This document shows, one piece after another, positions 9,154-20,887 of a stretch of DNA of 64,000 nt. Positions within the stretch are counted from its first letter, which is position 1. Every line of letters begins with the position of its first letter. The stretch spans positions 107,094 through 171,093 of the forward strand of contig NZ_JALPZO010000155.1 in assembly GCF_023507745.1 (NCBI RefSeq), in the 5' to 3' direction. A model generated the notes under the pieces. That model was given only the letters and a program-made list of their open reading frames with translations, did not search any database and was not told where the DNA came from. The position numbers and the translations under genes are program-made. This DNA comes from Vreelandella olivaria (GTDB taxonomy: Bacteria; Pseudomonadota; Gammaproteobacteria; Pseudomonadales; Halomonadaceae).

Positions 9154-9174
9154 AGGGGCGAATCAATCGCCCCT
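9154..9174 (-). terminator. Terminator of purA, shared with cobO
   Basis: AGGGGCGA-N5-TCGCCCCT is followed on the minus strand by a run of six T, making a good intrinsic terminator for purA. It also lies 27 bases past cobO and may work for both convergent genes. Confidence 0.8.
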
Positions 9175-9212
9175 CTGTTCACTAACGCAGTGTGTTGATG
9201 AAGTCTGCCGAT

Positions 9213-11701
<2,489 letters not shown>

Positions 11702-11801
11702 GTGAACAATCCTGCGAGACGATGAAGGCCCATGTTGCCGCTTCGCTATCACCCCGTCAGGCGTTAACAAAACAGCATTAGTGAAACGAGGGCCACAAAA
11801 A

Positions 11802-11820
11802 AACCGGGCGACGCCCGGTT
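11802..11820 (-). terminator. Terminator of the hflKC transcript
   Basis: AACCGGGC-N3-GCCCGGTT is followed on the minus strand by six T. It lies 80 bases past hflC and 101 bases before hisZ, so hisZ-purA probably has its own promoter or depends on readthrough. Confidence 0.8.
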
Positions 11821-11899
11821 GATAAAGTCTACCACGTTTGCGCGTTAGTTGAACCCCGCCAAGCATGTATAAACTCAGCGGGATTCCATCGGCATGATT

Positions 11900-12784
11900 T
11901 TACTCGGCGCCAGAAGGTGCTGCGCTGCGTAAATAGCGGAAGAAGTCGCTATCCGGCTCCAGTACCAGCAGGTTACCATCACCTGCGAAGCTTTCGCGGT
12001 AGGCATTCAGGCTACGCCAGAAGGCGAAGAACTCCTGGTCCTGACCATATGCCTGAGAAAAGATGGCGGCGGCTTCCGCATCACCTTCACCACGCAACGT
12101 TTCAGCTCGCTCGTTAGCCTGGGCGATAAGCACCTGCCGACGGCGATCCGCATTGGCCCGAATACGCTCTGCTTCTTCCTGACCTTGAGCGCGCCATTCG
12201 CGGGCTTCACGCTCCCGCTCAGAGCGCATCCGCTCAAATACAGCTGCCGATACGTCTTCAGGTAAGTCAATGCGCTTGATACGAATATCGCGAACGGCCA
12301 CCCCAAGCTCTTCACGCATCAGTTCATCAAGTTCGCCTGTAGGTCCGGTCATCAGATCATCACGACGTTCAGCAATGATTTCCTGCAGGTTAAGGCGGCC
12401 GAACTCATTACGCAGGCTTTCGTCAACACGCGGCTGGATGAGGCGAATGGCCATCATCTCATCACCAGCGGTCGCTTCGTAGTAACGTGTTGGGTTAATC
12501 ACCTGCCACTTAACGTAGGAATCAACAATGACCGCTTTCTGCTCAAGGGTCAGATAACGGCTGGTATCGGTATCCAGCGTCAACAGGCGAGTATCAAACT
12601 TACGGATCGTCTGGGCAATGGGTATCTTGGCATGCAATCCAGGCTGGATGTTCTCCTCGATAACTTCACCAAAGCGTAACTTAACCGCACGCTCGGTTTC
12701 GTCCACCACATACAGGCTGTTGCTGGCCAGCCACGCCACGGCGGCAAGGCCACCTACGATTAGCAGGGATCGATTATTAATCAT
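11900..12784 (-). CDS. hflC: HflC, FtsH-associated membrane protein
   Basis: This 294-residue SPFH/band-7 protein has one N-terminal membrane segment (about residues 7-25) and a large periplasmic domain ending in a Glu/Arg-rich coiled coil. With HflK it builds a cage around the FtsH protease and limits access of membrane substrates. The start ATG follows the hflK stop with no gap (TAAATG), showing translational coupling. Length and the coiled-coil segment EREREAREWRAQGQEEAERI are as in the family. Confidence 0.95.
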   Translation of the reverse strand: MINNRSLLIVGGLAAVAWLASNSLYVVDETERAVKLRFGEVIEENIQPGLHAKIPIAQTIRKFDTRLLTLDTDTSRYLTLEQKAVIVDSYVKWQVINPTRYYEATAGDEMMAIRLIQPRVDESLRNEFGRLNLQEIIAERRDDLMTGPTGELDELMREELGVAVRDIRIKRIDLPEDVSAAVFERMRSEREREAREWRAQGQEEAERIRANADRRRQVLIAQANERAETLRGEGDAEAAAIFSQAYGQDQEFFAFWRSLNAYRESFAGDGNLLVLEPDSDFFRYLRSAAPSGAE

Positions 12785-14065
12785 TTAGCGGCCCTCCCTG
12801 CGAATGGCGTTGTTGCTTGACGACGATGCGCCACCCTGGCTGCTGCGCAGCGAATCCAGAACCCGCGGATCAATCGTTTCACTATTGCTGTCATTAGCAC
12901 TGCTGCTACTGCTGGAACTCACGCTGCCACTGCCTGAACCACCTCTCAGTTGGTCCAGAGGCAAATACATCAGAGGAGCGTTTTCGCTAACGTCCAGCAA
13001 GACCTTGGGCGTACTACCAAATACCTCCTCAATAGCGTCCAGATACATACGTTCGCGCATAATGTCAGGCGAGTTACGATACTCAGTTAACAACGCATTA
13101 AAGCGGTTTGCCTGACCCTGCGCTTCAGCCACTACCGATTCACGGTAACCCTGACCCTGCTCTACCACACGCTGAGCCTGACCCTGCGCTGCAGGAATAA
13201 TGGCATTGGCGTAGGCCATACCTTCGTTGATCGTACGCTGGCGATCCTCACGGGCACGAATCACATCATCGAAGGCATCAATAACGGGTGCGGGTGCCGA
13301 CGTGGACTCGATGTTGATCGTTTGCAGACGAATACCTGCACCGTAGGAATCCAGATAGGTCTGCAGACGGCTGGCTACCGAGCTGCCAAGAATTTCACGA
13401 CCAGAGGTTAAAATATCAATCATATCAGTGCCGCCAACCACGTGACGCAACGCTGAATCCAGAGCATTCTCAATAGAAAGCGCCGGATCGCGAACATTAA
13501 GTACGAAGTCACGGGGATTGGAGACCTGGTACTGAGCGGAAATTTCCACTTCAACAATGTTTTCGTCGCGAGTAAGCATTGACTGGGTCTGCGATACAGA
13601 CCGCACGCGTGTCACGTTTACCATACGCACATCATCAATAAGCGGGGGATTCCACTGCAGACCTGGATCAACAATATTCTGGTATTCACCAAAACGCAGC
13701 ACCACACCACGCTCTGACTGATCGACCAGATAGAAGCCAGAGGCAGCCCAAATAGCCAATGCCACAATAACAAGAAGGCCGGGTAACGCTAAGGAGTTAC
13801 GGGGTTTGCCACCACCGCTTTTACCGTTACCACCACCGCCTTTTTTACCGCCTCCACCTAACATGCCGTTAAGTTTGTCTTGAAATTTTTTCAGCGCTTC
13901 ATCAAGGTCTGGAGGACCTTGATTATTGCCTCCGTTGTTACCCCCGTTATTGCCGCCATTATTACCACCGTTCCCTCCACGATCACCACCGCTGTTACCA
14001 CCGCGTCGACCACCGCTGCTCCAGGGATCATGCTGGTTACCACCACCAGGCTCATTCCAGGCCAT
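12785..14065 (-). CDS. hflK: HflK, FtsH-associated membrane protein
   Basis: This 426-residue partner of HflC is an SPFH-domain protein. A Gly/Asn-rich cytoplasmic N-terminus (about residues 3-90) contains five near-perfect GGNN-type repeats. A single membrane segment follows (about 92-112), then the SPFH domain with VDQSERGVVLRFGEY, and a Ser-rich C-terminal tail. The Gly/Asn-rich N-terminus is normal for HflK, but the repeat here is unusually regular. A terminator precedes the gene, so hflKC is likely to have a promoter in the 14066-14199 gap in addition to readthrough from hflX. Confidence 0.95.
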   Translation of the reverse strand: MAWNEPGGGNQHDPWSSGGRRGGNSGGDRGGNGGNNGGNNGGNNGGNNQGPPDLDEALKKFQDKLNGMLGGGGKKGGGGNGKSGGGKPRNSLALPGLLVIVALAIWAASGFYLVDQSERGVVLRFGEYQNIVDPGLQWNPPLIDDVRMVNVTRVRSVSQTQSMLTRDENIVEVEISAQYQVSNPRDFVLNVRDPALSIENALDSALRHVVGGTDMIDILTSGREILGSSVASRLQTYLDSYGAGIRLQTINIESTSAPAPVIDAFDDVIRAREDRQRTINEGMAYANAIIPAAQGQAQRVVEQGQGYRESVVAEAQGQANRFNALLTEYRNSPDIMRERMYLDAIEEVFGSTPKVLLDVSENAPLMYLPLDQLRGGSGSGSVSSSSSSSANDSNSETIDPRVLDSLRSSQGGASSSSNNAIRREGR

Positions 14066-14092
14066 ACTTCGTCTCCACTAAGGTATTCACCT

Positions 14093-14127
14093 GCACGCGG
14101 CCCCGCTATGAAGCGAGGCCGCCGTGC
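14093..14127 (+). other. Large hairpin upstream of hflK
   Basis: GCACGCGGCC pairs with GGCCGC-C-GTGC across a 14-base loop with one bulge, and a TTTTT run follows on the plus strand only. No plus-strand gene ends nearby. It may stop antisense transcription or form a leader structure in the hflK mRNA. Confidence 0.45.
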
Positions 14128-14199
14128 TTTTTAATATTGTTGCTATATCAATCCTGTACCATTTCTCGACAAATAAATTGATAAACACTGTCGTTAAAA

Positions 14200-14217
14200 A
14201 CGGTTTCTCAGAACCGT
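14200..14217 (-). terminator. Terminator after hflX
   Basis: ACGGTT-N6-AACCGT followed by TTTTT on the minus strand lies 14 bases past the hflX stop. It would separate hflX from hflKC at least partly. Confidence 0.7.
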
Positions 14218-14230
14218 GGCACGTAACGGG

Positions 14231-15541
14231 CTACCACTCGTCAGATTCGCGCAATGCTTCTGGTAAATAGGCGTTGGCACGCTCTCCCAGCTGCGCCATT
14301 AGCTGATTAAAGTCGCGGCGAGGCAGACGAACATCCAACACCGAGTGTCCCTGCTCATCGAAAGACTCTTCCCGAACGGCATTTAGTTCATGCAAGCCGG
14401 CCCTCAACTTACCCTGTTCAGGTGCCAAAGTTAAAGAAAAGCCGATAACATCGCCTGCCAGGCGCTCAGTTAATGCCTCATGCAATAAATCCAGCCCCTG
14501 GCCCTGCTGGGCCGAGATCCAAACCACTTCCGGCAAACCATGCCCATCCCGCTCAATGCGTGGCGCACTGTCCACCTTATCAATTTTATTCATCACTTTG
14601 AGGACAGGCACGCCATCGGCACCAATTTCCTCAAGTACCTGCTCCACCTGTTCTACGTTCAATTCCCGATCTGGGTCAGCCGCGTCGATGACATGTACCA
14701 GCAGAGTCGCTTCAGCGGCTTCTTGCAACGTAGCCCGAAAGGCTTCGACCAATTTATGGGGCAAATGACGAATAAAACCAACCGTATCTGCCAGCACCAC
14801 CGGCCCTACGTCTTCTATCTCAAGTCGCCGTAGTGTTGGATCCAACGTGGCAAACAGCTGATCAGCCGCATATACCCTGGCATCGGTCAGCGAATTGAAA
14901 AGCGTTGACTTACCGGCGTTGGTATAGCCCACCAGTGAAACACTATGAATTTCTGCCCGTACACGAGCACGGCGGTTTTGCTCACGCTGACTACGCACTT
15001 TATCAAGCCGTTTATGGATTGATTTAATGCGACCACGCAGCAGACGCCGGTCTGTTTCAAGCTGGGTTTCGCCTGGCCCCCGCAGACCGATACCGCCTTT
15101 CTGGCGCTCAAGGTGCGTCCAGCCGCGGATCAGGCGAGTGGACATATATTCAAGTTGGGCAAGCTCAACTTGAAGCTTACCTTCATGAGTTCTCGCCCGC
15201 TGCGCAAAGATATCAAGTATCAAACCGGTACGATCCAGCACACGGCACTTGAGCTCGCGCTCAAGATTACGCTCCTGAGAAGGGCTTAAACTGTGGTTGA
15301 AGATCACCAACTCGGCTTGGTGAGCTGCGAGCATTGCTCGCAGCTCTTCGAGCTTACCTGACCCAATAAAGATGCGGGAATCAGGGCGCTGTCGGCTGGC
15401 TGTGAGCAATGTCGCAGGCTCTGCACCAGCAGAGCGCACGAGTTCCAAGAACTCACCCGGGTCTTCACGTGCTTGTTCATCATGGAAATCAACGTGAACA
15501 AGTACTGCCGTTTCACCGGCATCTGGGCGTTCAAAAAACAA
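14231..15541 (-). CDS. hflX: Ribosome-associated GTPase HflX
   Basis: This 436-residue GTPase splits stalled or heat-damaged ribosomes. An N-terminal HflX domain (about 1-190, containing GGIGLRGPGETQLETDRR) precedes the G domain: G1 GYTNAGKST, G3 DTVGFIRHLP, G4 NKID. The start must be the TTG at 15541: an in-frame stop lies immediately upstream, GAGG is seven bases before it, and translation from there gives FFERPDAGETAVLVH, which aligns with the known N-terminus. It is 37 bases after hfq, in the same operon. Confidence 0.95.
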   Translation of the reverse strand: MFFERPDAGETAVLVHVDFHDEQAREDPGEFLELVRSAGAEPATLLTASRQRPDSRIFIGSGKLEELRAMLAAHQAELVIFNHSLSPSQERNLERELKCRVLDRTGLILDIFAQRARTHEGKLQVELAQLEYMSTRLIRGWTHLERQKGGIGLRGPGETQLETDRRLLRGRIKSIHKRLDKVRSQREQNRRARVRAEIHSVSLVGYTNAGKSTLFNSLTDARVYAADQLFATLDPTLRRLEIEDVGPVVLADTVGFIRHLPHKLVEAFRATLQEAAEATLLVHVIDAADPDRELNVEQVEQVLEEIGADGVPVLKVMNKIDKVDSAPRIERDGHGLPEVVWISAQQGQGLDLLHEALTERLAGDVIGFSLTLAPEQGKLRAGLHELNAVREESFDEQGHSVLDVRLPRRDFNQLMAQLGERANAYLPEALRESDEW

Positions 15542-15578
15542 TCAATACCTCATTGGACTCTCTTGCTATCCCGCGGTG

Positions 15579-15827
15579 TTAGATATCCGCATCCGGAGCG
15601 GCTGGATCTTGTGCTGGCAAGCGCACGTTGCGCGAGGGCACCACCGTGGAAATAGCGTGTTTATAAACCATCTGACTGACGGTATTGCGCAACAAGATGA
15701 CAAACTGGTCAAACGATTCAATCTGGCCCTGCAGCTTAATGCCGTTTACCAGGAAAATAGAGACCGGAATGCGCTCCTTGCGCAAAATGTTCAGGTACGG
15801 GTCTTGAAGGGACTGCCCTTTGGACAT
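15579..15827 (-). CDS. hfq: RNA chaperone Hfq
   Basis: This 82-residue Sm-like hexameric RNA chaperone helps small RNAs pair with mRNAs. It starts [13 protein letters not shown]. The Sm1 region ([21 protein letters not shown]) and Sm2 region ([11 protein letters not shown]) are both intact, including the distal and proximal RNA-binding residues. The C-terminal tail is short (about 15 residues), as in Pseudomonas rather than E. coli. The start at 15827 has GGGAGAG upstream; the longer frame to 15953 is not coding. Confidence 0.97.
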   Translation of the reverse strand: MSKGQSLQDPYLNILRKERIPVSIFLVNGIKLQGQIESFDQFVILLRNTVSQMVYKHAISTVVPSRNVRLPAQDPAAPDADI

Positions 15828-15978
15828 GTTGCTCTCCCTAAAACTGTCGTTGGGGTTGGTTATCAAATGGCGTGCCCTACTGGTGCTACGCCGCAATCTT
15901 GTTGCCCGAAAGGCCCGGTGTGTCAAAAGAGCTAGCCGGCCACTCGAAAACACTTGCTTACGAACTCACTATCTTACG

Positions 15979-16917
15979 CTAAGCACCGCTTTCACGCACG
16001 AATTTCAGCACCTTATCCAAAGCATCCGGCTGCTGTGCGTCCACCCACGTTAGCGATGGCCAACTTCTTAACCACGTTAACTGACGCTTGGCGAGTTGAC
16101 GAGTCGCAATAATTCCGCGCTCCAGCAACGCCGCCCGATCATACTCTCCATCCAGATATTCCCATACTTGACGGTAGCCAACACTTTTCATTGCTGGAAG
16201 GCCAATATGCAAGTCACTACGCTTTCTGAGGGCGGCCACCTCATCTATCAAGCCCTGGTCCAACATTGTTTTAAAACGCTGTGCAATACGGCCATGTAAA
16301 ACGTGTCGATCATTAGGTGCCAGTGCTATCGACAGCACCTGCCAGGGAAAGGTTTCCGGCTGCTGCTCCGCCCATAGCTCACTCATGGGACGGCCACTCA
16401 CATAAAAAACCTCCAACGCCCGCATCAGGCGTTGCGGATCATTGGGATGAATACGCGCTGCTGATACAGGATCTACCTGTGCAAGGGTACGGTGCAAACC
16501 TTCCAGCCCCGCAACCTGGCGTTCTGCTTCCAAGCGATCGCGAATGTCAGCATCGGCTGATGGCAGATTGGCAACCCCCTCCACCAGGCGTTTGTAGTAA
16601 AGCATCGTACCGCCAACCAGTAGGGGCACCTTGCCTGCCGCGCTAATTTGACGCATCTCGTGTAGTGCATCGTCACGAAAATCAGCGGCGGAATATGGTT
16701 GCGCAGGGTCACGGATATCAATCAACCGATGCGGTGCCCGAGCAAGCTCAGCAGCACTGGGCTTGGCACTGCCAATATCCATCCCTCGATACACCATGGC
16801 TGAATCAACACTAATCAACTCATGGCCTAACTGTTCATGCAGCGCGATAGCGGTATCGGTTTTTCCAGCCGCTGTTGGGCCCATCAAAAATATCGCCCAG
16901 GGGCGTGTATCAGCCAT
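15979..16917 (-). CDS. miaA: tRNA dimethylallyltransferase
   Basis: This 312-residue enzyme adds a dimethylallyl group to A37 of tRNAs that read UNN codons. The P-loop GPTAAGKTD lies at residues 13-21, followed by the [16 protein letters not shown] substrate motif and, later, RLMRALEV. Length is standard. It follows mutL by 37 bases and precedes hfq by about 150 bases, the usual gene order of gammaproteobacteria. Confidence 0.97.
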   Translation of the reverse strand: MADTRPWAIFLMGPTAAGKTDTAIALHEQLGHELISVDSAMVYRGMDIGSAKPSAAELARAPHRLIDIRDPAQPYSAADFRDDALHEMRQISAAGKVPLLVGGTMLYYKRLVEGVANLPSADADIRDRLEAERQVAGLEGLHRTLAQVDPVSAARIHPNDPQRLMRALEVFYVSGRPMSELWAEQQPETFPWQVLSIALAPNDRHVLHGRIAQRFKTMLDQGLIDEVAALRKRSDLHIGLPAMKSVGYRQVWEYLDGEYDRAALLERGIIATRQLAKRQLTWLRSWPSLTWVDAQQPDALDKVLKFVRESGA

Positions 16918-16954
16918 CTGCTCGCAGCACTCCGTTCACCGTCATCACCATCTC

Positions 16955-18877
16955 TTATTGGCCACGCAGAAACAGGCGATCAAGCGCCTTCATACTCATT
17001 TGGGTCCAGGTAGGGCGACCATGGTTACACTGATCACTGCGCTCGGTACGTTCCATGTCACGCAGCAGCGCGTTCATCTCATCAATGGTTAAACGCCGGT
17101 TGGCCCGCACGCTACCGTGACACGCCATGGTAGAAAGCAGCTCATGAATACGTGCCTCCACCTGGTGTGTGCGGCCAAAGCGCGCCAACTCTTCGAGCAT
17201 CTCACGCACCAGTGCCTCGGGATCTGCCTGGGCCAACAGGGCTGGCAACTGGCGAACAAGCAGGGTCTCTGGGCCAGCCACATCCAGTTCAACACCCAGT
17301 TGGGCAATGGCATCGTGCTCACTTTCTGCCGTAGCGACCTCTGCCCGACTGGCAGCCAAAGAGACAGGCACCAGCAGAGGCTGGGTATCTATGCCCTGGG
17401 TAGCCGCCAACTGGTTCTTCATCCGCTCGTAAACGATGCGCTCATGGGCCGCGTGCATATCCACCAGCACCAGCCCCTGTGCATTCTGCGCCAGGATATA
17501 AACACCATGCAGTTGCCCCAATGCAAAGCCAAGTGGCGGCGCACTCGTTGCATCATGCTCGGGCATTTTGAAAGGTGCTTCACGCACTTCGTTGGCACTG
17601 GGGGTGCTATTGGAAGGGGCACCCGGCTGCGGGGTCAGTAGTGTTTCTTCGTGATTGGGATGGAGCGCATGGTAGCCCTGCATAAAACGGCGCACACGCT
17701 CAGCCCCTGGATGACGCGCAGGTTCACTCGCCAACGCCATACCCTGTTGCTGCCAACGCGGTGCAGGAGTCTGGTCATCGTCATCAGCTACGCTGCTTCC
17801 GCTCTCATCTGCTGGCCGCTCCTGCTCAGCGTCAGGCTGCTCATCGGCGGGCCTGGGCGCAGCCAAACAGTGGTGCAGGCTGGAATAGAGAAAATCGTGC
17901 ACCATTCGACCATCACGAAAGCGTACTTCATGCTTGGTGGGGTGCACATTGACATCGACGACATCCGGGTCAAGCTCAAGGTAGAGTACAAATACCGGGT
18001 GACGACCGTTGTAGAGCACGTCACGGTAGGCTTGGCGCACTGCATGGGCCACCAGACGGTCGCGTACCACACGACCATTGACAAAGAAGTACTGCTGATC
18101 TGCCTGGGAGCGGGAGTGCGTTGGCAGCCCTACCCACCCACTTAAACGCAGCCCACCAGCTTCCCGCTCAATATAGCGGGCATGTTCAATAAAGTTTTTA
18201 CCGAGCAGCGATGCAATGCGCCGTTCACGGGCAGCGGGAGTCCCGCCCGGCGGCAGTTGGTGCACCACCTTTTGGTTATGACGCAGCACCCAGGCAATAT
18301 CGTAACGAGACAGCGCCTGACGGCGAAACGCCTCTTCCACATGGGCAAACTCGGTTTTTTCAGTGCGGAGGAACTTGCGCCGTGCTGGTGTATTAAAAAA
18401 CAGATCCCTGACCGCCACACTGGTGCCACGTGGGTGAGGAGCAGGCGTCACGCGTGCTTCCATACCACGTCCTTCTGCCACCACGCGCCAGCCTTGTCGA
18501 GGGTCGCTATCCGCATTGGAGATAAGCTCCAGGCGTGACACCGAACTGATAGATGCCAAGGCTTCGCCACGAAAGCCCAGCGAACTGACACCTTCGAGAT
18601 CCTCAAGGCTGCTTATTTTGCTGGTAGCATGGCGAGCCAGCGCCAAAGGTAAATCCTGTTCGCTAATGCCAATACCGTCATCGCGCACTTTGATCAGGCG
18701 CGCGCCCCCCTGCTCAATCTCCACCTCTATGCGCCGACTGCCTGCATCAATAGCATTCTCAATCAGCTCTTTAGTGACTGATGATGGGCGCTCGACCACC
18801 TCCCCCGCGGCTATTTGGTTAGCCAAACGGGGGTCAAGCACTTGAATTCGCGTTGGCGAAGAGATTAATTCAGTCAA
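16955..18877 (-). CDS. mutL: DNA mismatch repair protein MutL, endonuclease-motif type
   Basis: This 640-residue GHKL ATPase couples MutS mismatch recognition to strand incision. The N-terminal ATPase shows [31 protein letters not shown] and GFRGEAL. A Pro/Asp/Glu-rich linker follows (about 335-445). The C-terminal domain carries [12 protein letters not shown] from Asp473, which fits the endonuclease motif DxHA(x)2E(x)4E, and CHGSVRAN. E. coli MutL lacks this motif and uses MutH; P. aeruginosa MutL has it. The start is TTG at 18877 with GAGGTGATGG upstream. No mutH is in the window. Confidence 0.96.
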   Translation of the reverse strand: MTELISSPTRIQVLDPRLANQIAAGEVVERPSSVTKELIENAIDAGSRRIEVEIEQGGARLIKVRDDGIGISEQDLPLALARHATSKISSLEDLEGVSSLGFRGEALASISSVSRLELISNADSDPRQGWRVVAEGRGMEARVTPAPHPRGTSVAVRDLFFNTPARRKFLRTEKTEFAHVEEAFRRQALSRYDIAWVLRHNQKVVHQLPPGGTPAARERRIASLLGKNFIEHARYIEREAGGLRLSGWVGLPTHSRSQADQQYFFVNGRVVRDRLVAHAVRQAYRDVLYNGRHPVFVLYLELDPDVVDVNVHPTKHEVRFRDGRMVHDFLYSSLHHCLAAPRPADEQPDAEQERPADESGSSVADDDDQTPAPRWQQQGMALASEPARHPGAERVRRFMQGYHALHPNHEETLLTPQPGAPSNSTPSANEVREAPFKMPEHDATSAPPLGFALGQLHGVYILAQNAQGLVLVDMHAAHERIVYERMKNQLAATQGIDTQPLLVPVSLAASRAEVATAESEHDAIAQLGVELDVAGPETLLVRQLPALLAQADPEALVREMLEELARFGRTHQVEARIHELLSTMACHGSVRANRRLTIDEMNALLRDMERTERSDQCNHGRPTWTQMSMKALDRLFLRGQ

Positions 18878-18899
18878 CCATCACCTCAGATACTTTTCA

Positions 18900-20372
18900 T
18901 CAGGAACTGGGTATACGTAACACCTGACCTACGCGAATAACATCGCCATTGAGGTCATTGGCCTGCCTCAGCTGATTGACCGGCACACCATGGCGCACCG
19001 CAATCGCCGAGAGCGTATCGCCCGACCGAATACGGTACTCATTACCCGTTGGGCGGTGCTGATTATCCCGCTGCCACGCCAACAGGCTGGCAGGCGGCGG
19101 ATTACGCTCAAAATGTTCACGCAAACCACTAAAAATAGCGGTTGAAAGCCCCTGCTGGTGAGCGGGGTCGCGCAGTCGCCGCTCTTCTTCCGGGTTGGAA
19201 ATAAAGCCCACCTCAATTAGCAGCGAAGGAATATCCGGCGACTTGAGTACCATAAAGCCTGCCTGCTCAACACGGGACTTATGTAGCCGGTTGACCCGCC
19301 CTAACTGCTCAAGCACCTGCCCACCGATAGAGAGCGAATCATTTAATGTCGCCGTCATGGTGAGGTCCAGCAGCACACCACGTAGCACCTGATCCTTATC
19401 ACGCAGCGATAGGCTACCATCAACGCCGCCAATCAGGTCAGAACGGTTTTCACTGTCGGCCAGCCATTGGGCCGTTTCCGACGTAGCACCGCGTTGGGAA
19501 AGCGCATACACGGAGCTACCCTGGGGCCGCGGGCTGGTAAACGCATCCGCATGAATCGAGACAAAGAAATCGGCTTTTTGCTCCCGGGCAAGCTGGGTGC
19601 GCTGTCGCAGCCCAATAAAGTAATCGCCGTCACGAATTAGTACCGCTTTAAAGCCATTTGTTCCATTCACCTCAGCTGCAAGGCGCCGTGCAATCTCCAA
19701 TACAACATCTTTTTCACGCGTACCTGCCGGGCCGATAGCACCCGGATCTTCACCACCGTGACCGGCATCAATGGCAATAATGATATCCCGTTGGGGATGG
19801 GGCTGGGCAGGCTGTACCTCAGTAGGCGCTTGATCGGGCATGGGTGTCGCTTCGCTACCCGGCACCTGCGCCTGTACATTGGCCTGCCTGGCCATGATTT
19901 CCTGATCGCGGATCATCGCTTCAATCGGATCAATCGGATTCTCCACTGCACTCTCGCCGGGGTACTCCATATCTACTACCAGGCGATGACCATACTGATC
20001 ATTGGGCGGCAACGTAAAATGGCGCGGCGATATTTCCCGATTAAGCTCCAATACCACCCGCAAGCCACCACCATCGCGTACGCCTGTACGCACGGCATCA
20101 ATGGCACTGCCATCCAGAGGCAGCGTTGAGGCATCGGTATCCATCTGACTGTCATCAAGATCGATAACCAGACGCGAGGGGTTATCCAAAGCAAACACAT
20201 TTGCGCTGGTCGCAGCAGACAGATCAAACACCAAACGCGCATGATCCGGAGCGGACCAGAGTCGCATACTTTCAACCGTTGCCGCCTGTAGCGACGATAC
20301 GCCTGCTACAAGGGTTAAACATCCTGCCACCATTGCACGGGCTAAATGGCTTATCGTGCTGTTCATATCCAT
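18900..20372 (-). CDS. amiB: N-acetylmuramoyl-L-alanine amidase AmiB type, with LysM
   Basis: This 490-residue periplasmic zinc amidase removes stem peptides from septal peptidoglycan during daughter-cell separation. A signal peptide (about 1-31) is followed by an AMIN domain (about 32-135, septal targeting), a linker, the Amidase_3 domain (about 200-420, with IAIDAGHGGEDPGA, SIHADAF and EVGFISNPEEE supplying zinc ligands and the catalytic Glu) and a C-terminal LysM domain (YRIRSGDTLSAIA). The LysM is absent from E. coli AmiB but common in pseudomonads. The start overlaps the end of tsaE by ten bases. Confidence 0.95.
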   Translation of the reverse strand: MDMNSTISHLARAMVAGCLTLVAGVSSLQAATVESMRLWSAPDHARLVFDLSAATSANVFALDNPSRLVIDLDDSQMDTDASTLPLDGSAIDAVRTGVRDGGGLRVVLELNREISPRHFTLPPNDQYGHRLVVDMEYPGESAVENPIDPIEAMIRDQEIMARQANVQAQVPGSEATPMPDQAPTEVQPAQPHPQRDIIIAIDAGHGGEDPGAIGPAGTREKDVVLEIARRLAAEVNGTNGFKAVLIRDGDYFIGLRQRTQLAREQKADFFVSIHADAFTSPRPQGSSVYALSQRGATSETAQWLADSENRSDLIGGVDGSLSLRDKDQVLRGVLLDLTMTATLNDSLSIGGQVLEQLGRVNRLHKSRVEQAGFMVLKSPDIPSLLIEVGFISNPEEERRLRDPAHQQGLSTAIFSGLREHFERNPPPASLLAWQRDNQHRPTGNEYRIRSGDTLSAIAVRHGVPVNQLRQANDLNGDVIRVGQVLRIPSS

Positions 20373-20887
20373 TGAATCACACCACTCTCCTCAGCACTTT
20401 CCCGCTGTTCATTGCCACATAAAGCCTGTAACTCGGCGACAACCTGCCTTCCCCGTTCACTAACCGCCGTCAGTTCCGCCAAGCGGCCCGTGTCTTTCAC
20501 ATGCAGAGTGACGCGCAGATCAGCCTCTGGCAGCCAGCCCTCGCCACGGCTTGGCCACTCAATAAGGCACAGAGCATCATCCGCCAGCACATCTCGGCCA
20601 CCAATAAATTCAAGCTCTTCAGGGTCCACCAGACGATACAGGTCCAAGTGGTAAATGCGCTGAAGACCAAACTCATACGGCTCAATCAAGGTGTATGTCG
20701 GGCTTTTTACCGCACCTTGATAGCCATACGCCCGTAATACACCACGGGTAAGCGTGGTTTTACCGGCCCCCAAATCACCCTCCAGGTAAACACGCCCGCG
20801 ACCTTGCAACGCCTGACCTAACGCTTCACCAAACGCGACATGGGCCATTTCATTATTCAATTGCACCTGCATGTAGGCTGCCTTCAC
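20363..20887 (-). CDS. tsaE: tRNA threonylcarbamoyladenosine synthesis ATPase TsaE
   Basis: This 174-residue ATPase partners TsaB and TsaD in making t6A37 in tRNAs that read ANN codons. The Walker A motif is LEGDLGAGKTTLTRG (about residues 37-51); the SPTYTLIEPYE and HLDLYRL motifs follow as in the family. The frame opens with GTG at 20887, giving a GTGA overlap with the end of nnrD; an ATG five codons in is an alternative start. It is about 15-20 residues longer at the C-terminus than E. coli TsaE. Confidence 0.93.
   Translation of the reverse strand: MKAAYMQVQLNNEMAHVAFGEALGQALQGRGRVYLEGDLGAGKTTLTRGVLRAYGYQGAVKSPTYTLIEPYEFGLQRIYHLDLYRLVDPEELEFIGGRDVLADDALCLIEWPSRGEGWLPEADLRVTLHVKDTGRLAELTAVSERGRQVVAELQALCGNEQRESAEESGVIQWI

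Noticed and set aside
17117..18145. Two long plus-strand open frames antisense to mutL
   Set aside because: They overlap the mutL linker and ATPase domain; no family features or ribosome sites.
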